A DNA stretch of 64,000 nt from Corynebacterium aurimucosum ATCC 700975 (lineage in GTDB: Bacteria; Actinomycetota; Actinomycetes; Mycobacteriales; Mycobacteriaceae), in NCBI RefSeq assembly GCF_000022905.1, contig NC_012590.1:1736001-1800000 (forward strand). The letters run 5' to 3'. Positions 61,342-64,000 of this stretch are shown here, piece by piece; the stretch's first letter is position 1; every line of letters begins with the position of its first letter. A model generated the notes under the pieces. That model had not been told where the DNA came from. It saw nothing but the letters and a program-made list of their open reading frames with translations, and searched no databases. A program made the translations under genes and the position numbers.

Positions 61342-62691
61342 TTAAGCCTCTTCTTTCTGGGTATCGGTGTCATCAGCGAATCGTGCCGCAATTGCTTCAC
61401 CATGGGCGGGCAAGTCTTCCGCAGTGGCGAAGGCAATGACATTCTGTGCTACCTCGCCGAGTGCTGCGCGGTCATACTCGATGAGGTTGACCGGGCGTAG
61501 GAAGGTGTGCGTCGACAGCCCGGCGCTAAACCGCGCGGTTCCCGAGGTAGGCAAAACGTGGTTGGAGCCGGCGGAGTAATCACCGAGCGGCACGGGCGAG
61601 TATTCACCAACAAAGATGGCGCCGGCGTGGCGGATACGCTCCGCAACTGCCCGGGCATTCTTCGTGTGTACCTCCAAGTGCTCAGCGGCATAGGCATCCG
61701 CAACAGCGATACCCGCTTCGAGGTCATCGACCACGACGATGCCGGACTGTTCGCCGCGCAGCGCCTCAGCCGCGCGCTCGGCGTTAGCGGTAGCGGTAAA
61801 GCGCTGCGCTACCTCCGCGTTCACGGCAGCGGCAAAGTCCTCAGAATCGGTGATGAGCACGGAGGCAGCCATGGGATCGTGCTCCGCCTGAGAAATGAGG
61901 TCATAGGCCACGTAGACGGGGTTAGCGGTCTCGTCGGCCAGGATGGCGATCTCGGTAGGACCAGCTTCCGCATCAATGCCCACCGCTCCCTGCACCGCGC
62001 GCTTAGCGGCAGCGACAAAGACGTTGCCGGGGCCGGTGATGATATCGACTGGCTCCAGTGCTTCTTCACCAGTGACAGGTTCATCATCGCCGTAGGCCAG
62101 AAGCCCGATGGCTTGCCCGCCGCCGACGGCCCAGACATCGTCGACGCCCAGCATGTGGCACGTGGCCAGCACCGTCGGGTGCGGCAGTCCGCCGAATTCC
62201 TTCTGTGGCGGAGAAGCCACGACCATCGCCGCAGCGCCCGCTTCTTGGGCGGGGACGGCATTCATAATGACGGAAGACGGATACACCGCCTTGCCTCCCG
62301 GGACGTAAAGCCCTACGCGCTCGATGGGCTGGAAGACCTCGGTGACCGTCGCGCCTGGTGCCAGCGTCGTCGTGTGCGAAGCCGGCTTCTGATCAGCGTG
62401 AACGGCGCGCACGCGCGCGATAGATTCTTCTATGGCTGCTCGCACACTCGAGTCCAGCTCCTCGGCAGCCTTCTTCAGCTCCGCCTTAGGCACTCGCACC
62501 GCGGCGGGGCGGATTCCGTCGAATTTTTCGCCGAAGTCGAGGGCCGCGGCCGCACCGCCCTTGCGTACCTTCTCCACCATGGGGATGACGGTGCCCATCA
62601 CTGAGGACACATCCGTTCCCCCTCGCGGCAAGACTCGGCGCAACCGGGAGGTGGTGAGTTCCTCTCCACGCAGGTCGATGGTTCGTAGCAT
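61342..62691 (-). CDS. hisD: Histidinol dehydrogenase
   Basis: HisD oxidises histidinol to histidine in two NAD-dependent steps. The 449-residue enzyme has [61 protein letters not shown] and the zinc-binding [19 protein letters not shown] region. It is the first gene of the his operon. It starts at an ATG behind AAAAGGGG. Confidence 0.97.
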   Translation of the reverse strand: MLRTIDLRGEELTTSRLRRVLPRGGTDVSSVMGTVIPMVEKVRKGGAAAALDFGEKFDGIRPAAVRVPKAELKKAAEELDSSVRAAIEESIARVRAVHADQKPASHTTTLAPGATVTEVFQPIERVGLYVPGGKAVYPSSVIMNAVPAQEAGAAAMVVASPPQKEFGGLPHPTVLATCHMLGVDDVWAVGGGQAIGLLAYGDDEPVTGEEALEPVDIITGPGNVFVAAAKRAVQGAVGIDAEAGPTEIAILADETANPVYVAYDLISQAEHDPMAASVLITDSEDFAAAVNAEVAQRFTATANAERAAEALRGEQSGIVVVDDLEAGIAVADAYAAEHLEVHTKNARAVAERIRHAGAIFVGEYSPVPLGDYSAGSNHVLPTSGTARFSAGLSTHTFLRPVNLIEYDRAALGEVAQNVIAFATAEDLPAHGEAIAARFADDTDTQKEEA

Positions 62692-62723
62692 GCTCAGACC
62701 CCTTTTATAATATGCAGCGGTTT

Positions 62724-62746
62724 CTATACCTTCCCATTACTATACC
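62724..62746 (-). promoter_or_regulatory. Direct repeats in the hisD promoter region
   Basis: Two copies of CTATACC (62724-62730 and 62740-62746), 16 bp apart, give TATAGA and TATAGT -10-like words on the minus strand upstream of hisD. They may be two promoter starts or an operator. Confidence 0.35.
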
Positions 62747-62785
62747 TGGACCGAAAAGCCAGCGAGCCGGCAGGTAGGGGTTATA

Positions 62786-62809
62786 GAATGTGCCACTAGT
62801 AACACATTC
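62786..62809. promoter_or_regulatory. Operator-like inverted repeat between hisD and the YbjN-like gene
   Basis: GAATGTG (62786-62792) and CACATTC (62803-62809) are exact inverted arms with a ten-base spacer. They lie 34 bp upstream of the plus-strand gene start and overlap a TTATAG -10-like word. A dimeric regulator could bind here. Confidence 0.35.
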
Positions 62810-62842
62810 CGGGGCCCCGTATCGGTGAAGGGAGGCGGCGAG

Positions 62843-63766
62843 ATGAGCAACGGCGCCGATGGTCTGGACAGCCAGTCTCCTTCCAGCCTGCTCGCCCGCG
62901 TCGAAAACCTCGCGCACCGCGAAGGCCTCGACTGCATTCGAGTCACCGCACACGAGCTCCTCTTCCCCCACCCACCGCTTGGGGAAACCCGCGCTTTCAT
63001 GGACACCGAGGGCGAACCAATCCTGCGTTTCTACACCACGCACCACGGCGTTCTAGGTTTCAGCGACATTCCCGCTCTCAGTGAATTCGTCAATGACTGG
63101 AACCATGACTGCCTCTCGCCACACCTCATCCTCAACTATTCGGCACCTACCGAAGTAGAAGTGTGGGGGCATTCCTTCCTTGTGGTCCACCAGAAACCTA
63201 CAACGTCCCAGCTTTCCGCTTCGGTTCTGCCAGCACTCCACAACGCCGCGGCCTGCCTCGAAGAACTGGCCGATCACTTCCCGGTCCTCACTTTGCCCCG
63301 GCCGACGACTCCGGAAGAGCAGACAGAACTAGACGGCCCCGTCTCCACCGTGGACACAGCCCGTCTTGGGGAGATCCTTCCTACCCTGGGGATAACGCGC
63401 TTCCAATCGGATGCCGACGAGGCCGTCTATGCCTGGATCAATGATGTCCTTTTTGCTTTCACCATCGATTCCGGCCCCAGCCTCATTATCAAAGGCCATT
63501 GGGATCCCAACCTGCCGGGCACTGAGTTCTCCAAAATCTTTCTCATTTGCAATGACTGGAACCGCACCAATCACTCGGCCTCAGCCTTCTGCCACTCAAA
63601 CATTGATGGGCTGCAGGTGCGCATTGATTACGCGATCATGACGGGCGCCGGGCTTTCCGACGCCCAACTGATCACCGCCCTCGGCCGCGGCATCAAGCAC
63701 GTCCTCCACGGGATCGATGACATCTCACGCGATGCGGTGGGCTCCTCCCCCGTCGCTTGGCCCTAG
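62843..63766 (+). CDS. Protein with two YbjN-like halves
   Basis: The 307-residue protein appears to contain two YbjN-type domains. Each half has a DWN motif: FVNDWNHDC (residues 85-87) and ICNDWNRTN (238-240), preceded by phenylalanine-rich strands. YbjN-like folds resemble secretion chaperones, but no function is established. I chose the ATG at 62843 because GGGAGG lies 8 bp upstream. A GTG at 62825 is the alternative. It is divergent from hisD and overlaps the last gene in the window by 42 bp. Confidence 0.75.
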   Translation: MSNGADGLDSQSPSSLLARVENLAHREGLDCIRVTAHELLFPHPPLGETRAFMDTEGEPILRFYTTHHGVLGFSDIPALSEFVNDWNHDCLSPHLILNYSAPTEVEVWGHSFLVVHQKPTTSQLSASVLPALHNAAACLEELADHFPVLTLPRPTTPEEQTELDGPVSTVDTARLGEILPTLGITRFQSDADEAVYAWINDVLFAFTIDSGPSLIIKGHWDPNLPGTEFSKIFLICNDWNRTNHSASAFCHSNIDGLQVRIDYAIMTGAGLSDAQLITALGRGIKHVLHGIDDISRDAVGSSPVAWP

Positions 63767-64000
63767 CGCATCATCGACCGCCGCCTCATCGTCTACCGTT
63801 TCGCTTTCGTGCCAAACGCTGGGCGGATCAAAGAACAGCGCAGACCAATAGGCAAACATGGCCATAAATGGCCCTACGAGCCAGGCGATGCCAGGTGAGA
63901 AATTCGGGACAAACTCCACAAACTCCCCGGGGTTTTCTGGAATATCAGTGGCTGTCGCCCCACCGAAGACATAGAAGGACGCCGCACCAGCCAAAGCTGC
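63725..64000 (-). CDS. Membrane protein, 3' end only
   Basis: The minus-strand frame is open to the right edge and ends at 63725, so only the last 91 residues are seen. They contain two hydrophobic segments (ASFYVFGGATATD and FSPGIAWLVGPFMAMFAYWSALFF) and an acidic hydrophilic C-terminus. The family was not recognised. It overlaps the convergent YbjN-like gene by 42 bp. Confidence 0.6.
   Translation of the reverse strand, partial: AALAGAASFYVFGGATATDIPENPGEFVEFVPNFSPGIAWLVGPFMAMFAYWSALFFDPPSVWHESETVDDEAAVDDALGPSDGGGAHRIA

Noticed and set aside
61507..62604. 365-codon plus-strand frame opposite hisD
   Set aside because: hisD is certain. The antisense frame is rich in His, Gly and Arg as expected from the complementary strand.

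Overview
The window is chromosomal DNA of a high-GC Gram-positive bacterium, almost certainly a Corynebacterium. The evidence is gene order: rnhB-lepB-rplS next to a thi cluster, trmD-rimM and rpsP, ffh-glnD-glnK-amt, ftsY-smc-acyP-mutM-rnc with a SepIVA-like gene, and his genes interleaved with impA, an MFS gene, a TIGR02234 membrane protein, an IGPS-like gene, lgt and pyk. Further support comes from an RpsP with an Ala/Glu tail, a fused MrpA and ThiO in place of ThiH. The species cannot be fixed by eye. No rRNA, tRNA, CRISPR array or insertion sequence was recognised.

Layout. 1-2400 (minus): the 5' part of rnhB, two tandem overlapping type I signal peptidases, and rplS. 2560-8339 (plus): a TPP riboswitch followed by thiC-thiE-thiO-thiS-thiG-thiF, a tightly packed pathway for the pyrimidine and thiazole halves of thiamine and their joining. 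8336-12183: a YhgE/Pip-type membrane protein with long L-x-D-G coil repeats (minus) and an HNH nuclease (plus). 12184-17922: tex, a small unknown gene, trmD, rimM and rpsP (minus), with a cupin gene and a TetR gene on the plus strand between rimM and rpsP. 18215-20467 (plus): an acyltransferase fused to an SGNH domain. 20534-24621 (minus): ffh, glnD and glnK.

24625-31912 (minus): a 5'-truncated ammonium transporter gene abuts the stop codon of mrpG, the last gene of a complete Mrp Na+/H+ antiporter operon (mrpA-C-D-E-F-G). The operon separates the amt remnant from ftsY, its expected neighbour. This junction is the clearest sign of rearrangement in the window. It probably places glnK-glnD downstream of the mrp promoter. 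32101-43094 (mostly minus): ftsY, smc, acyP, an AGCS amino-acid/cation symporter, mutM, rnc, a DUF177 gene and a DivIVA/SepIVA-like coiled-coil gene, plus a small plus-strand membrane protein gene.

43219-51641: NADP-type glutamate dehydrogenase (minus), glycerate kinase (plus), a small unknown gene (minus), an M20 amidohydrolase (plus), glycogen/maltodextrin phosphorylase (plus) and pyruvate kinase (minus). 51939-62691 (minus): lgt, a degenerate indole-glycerol-phosphate-synthase-like protein, a TIGR02234 membrane protein, and the his genes hisD-C-B-(60-aa protein)-(MFS)-hisH-A-impA-hisF-I, read right to left. 62843-63766 (plus): a protein with two YbjN-like halves. The last gene (minus) runs off the window.

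Most of the window is ordinary core genome. The points that deserve checking are the amt/mrp junction, the IGPS-like protein that has lost catalytic residues, the ThiF-rhodanese protein without zinc cysteines, the tandem signal peptidases, and several well-formed inverted repeats in leaders and intergenic regions.
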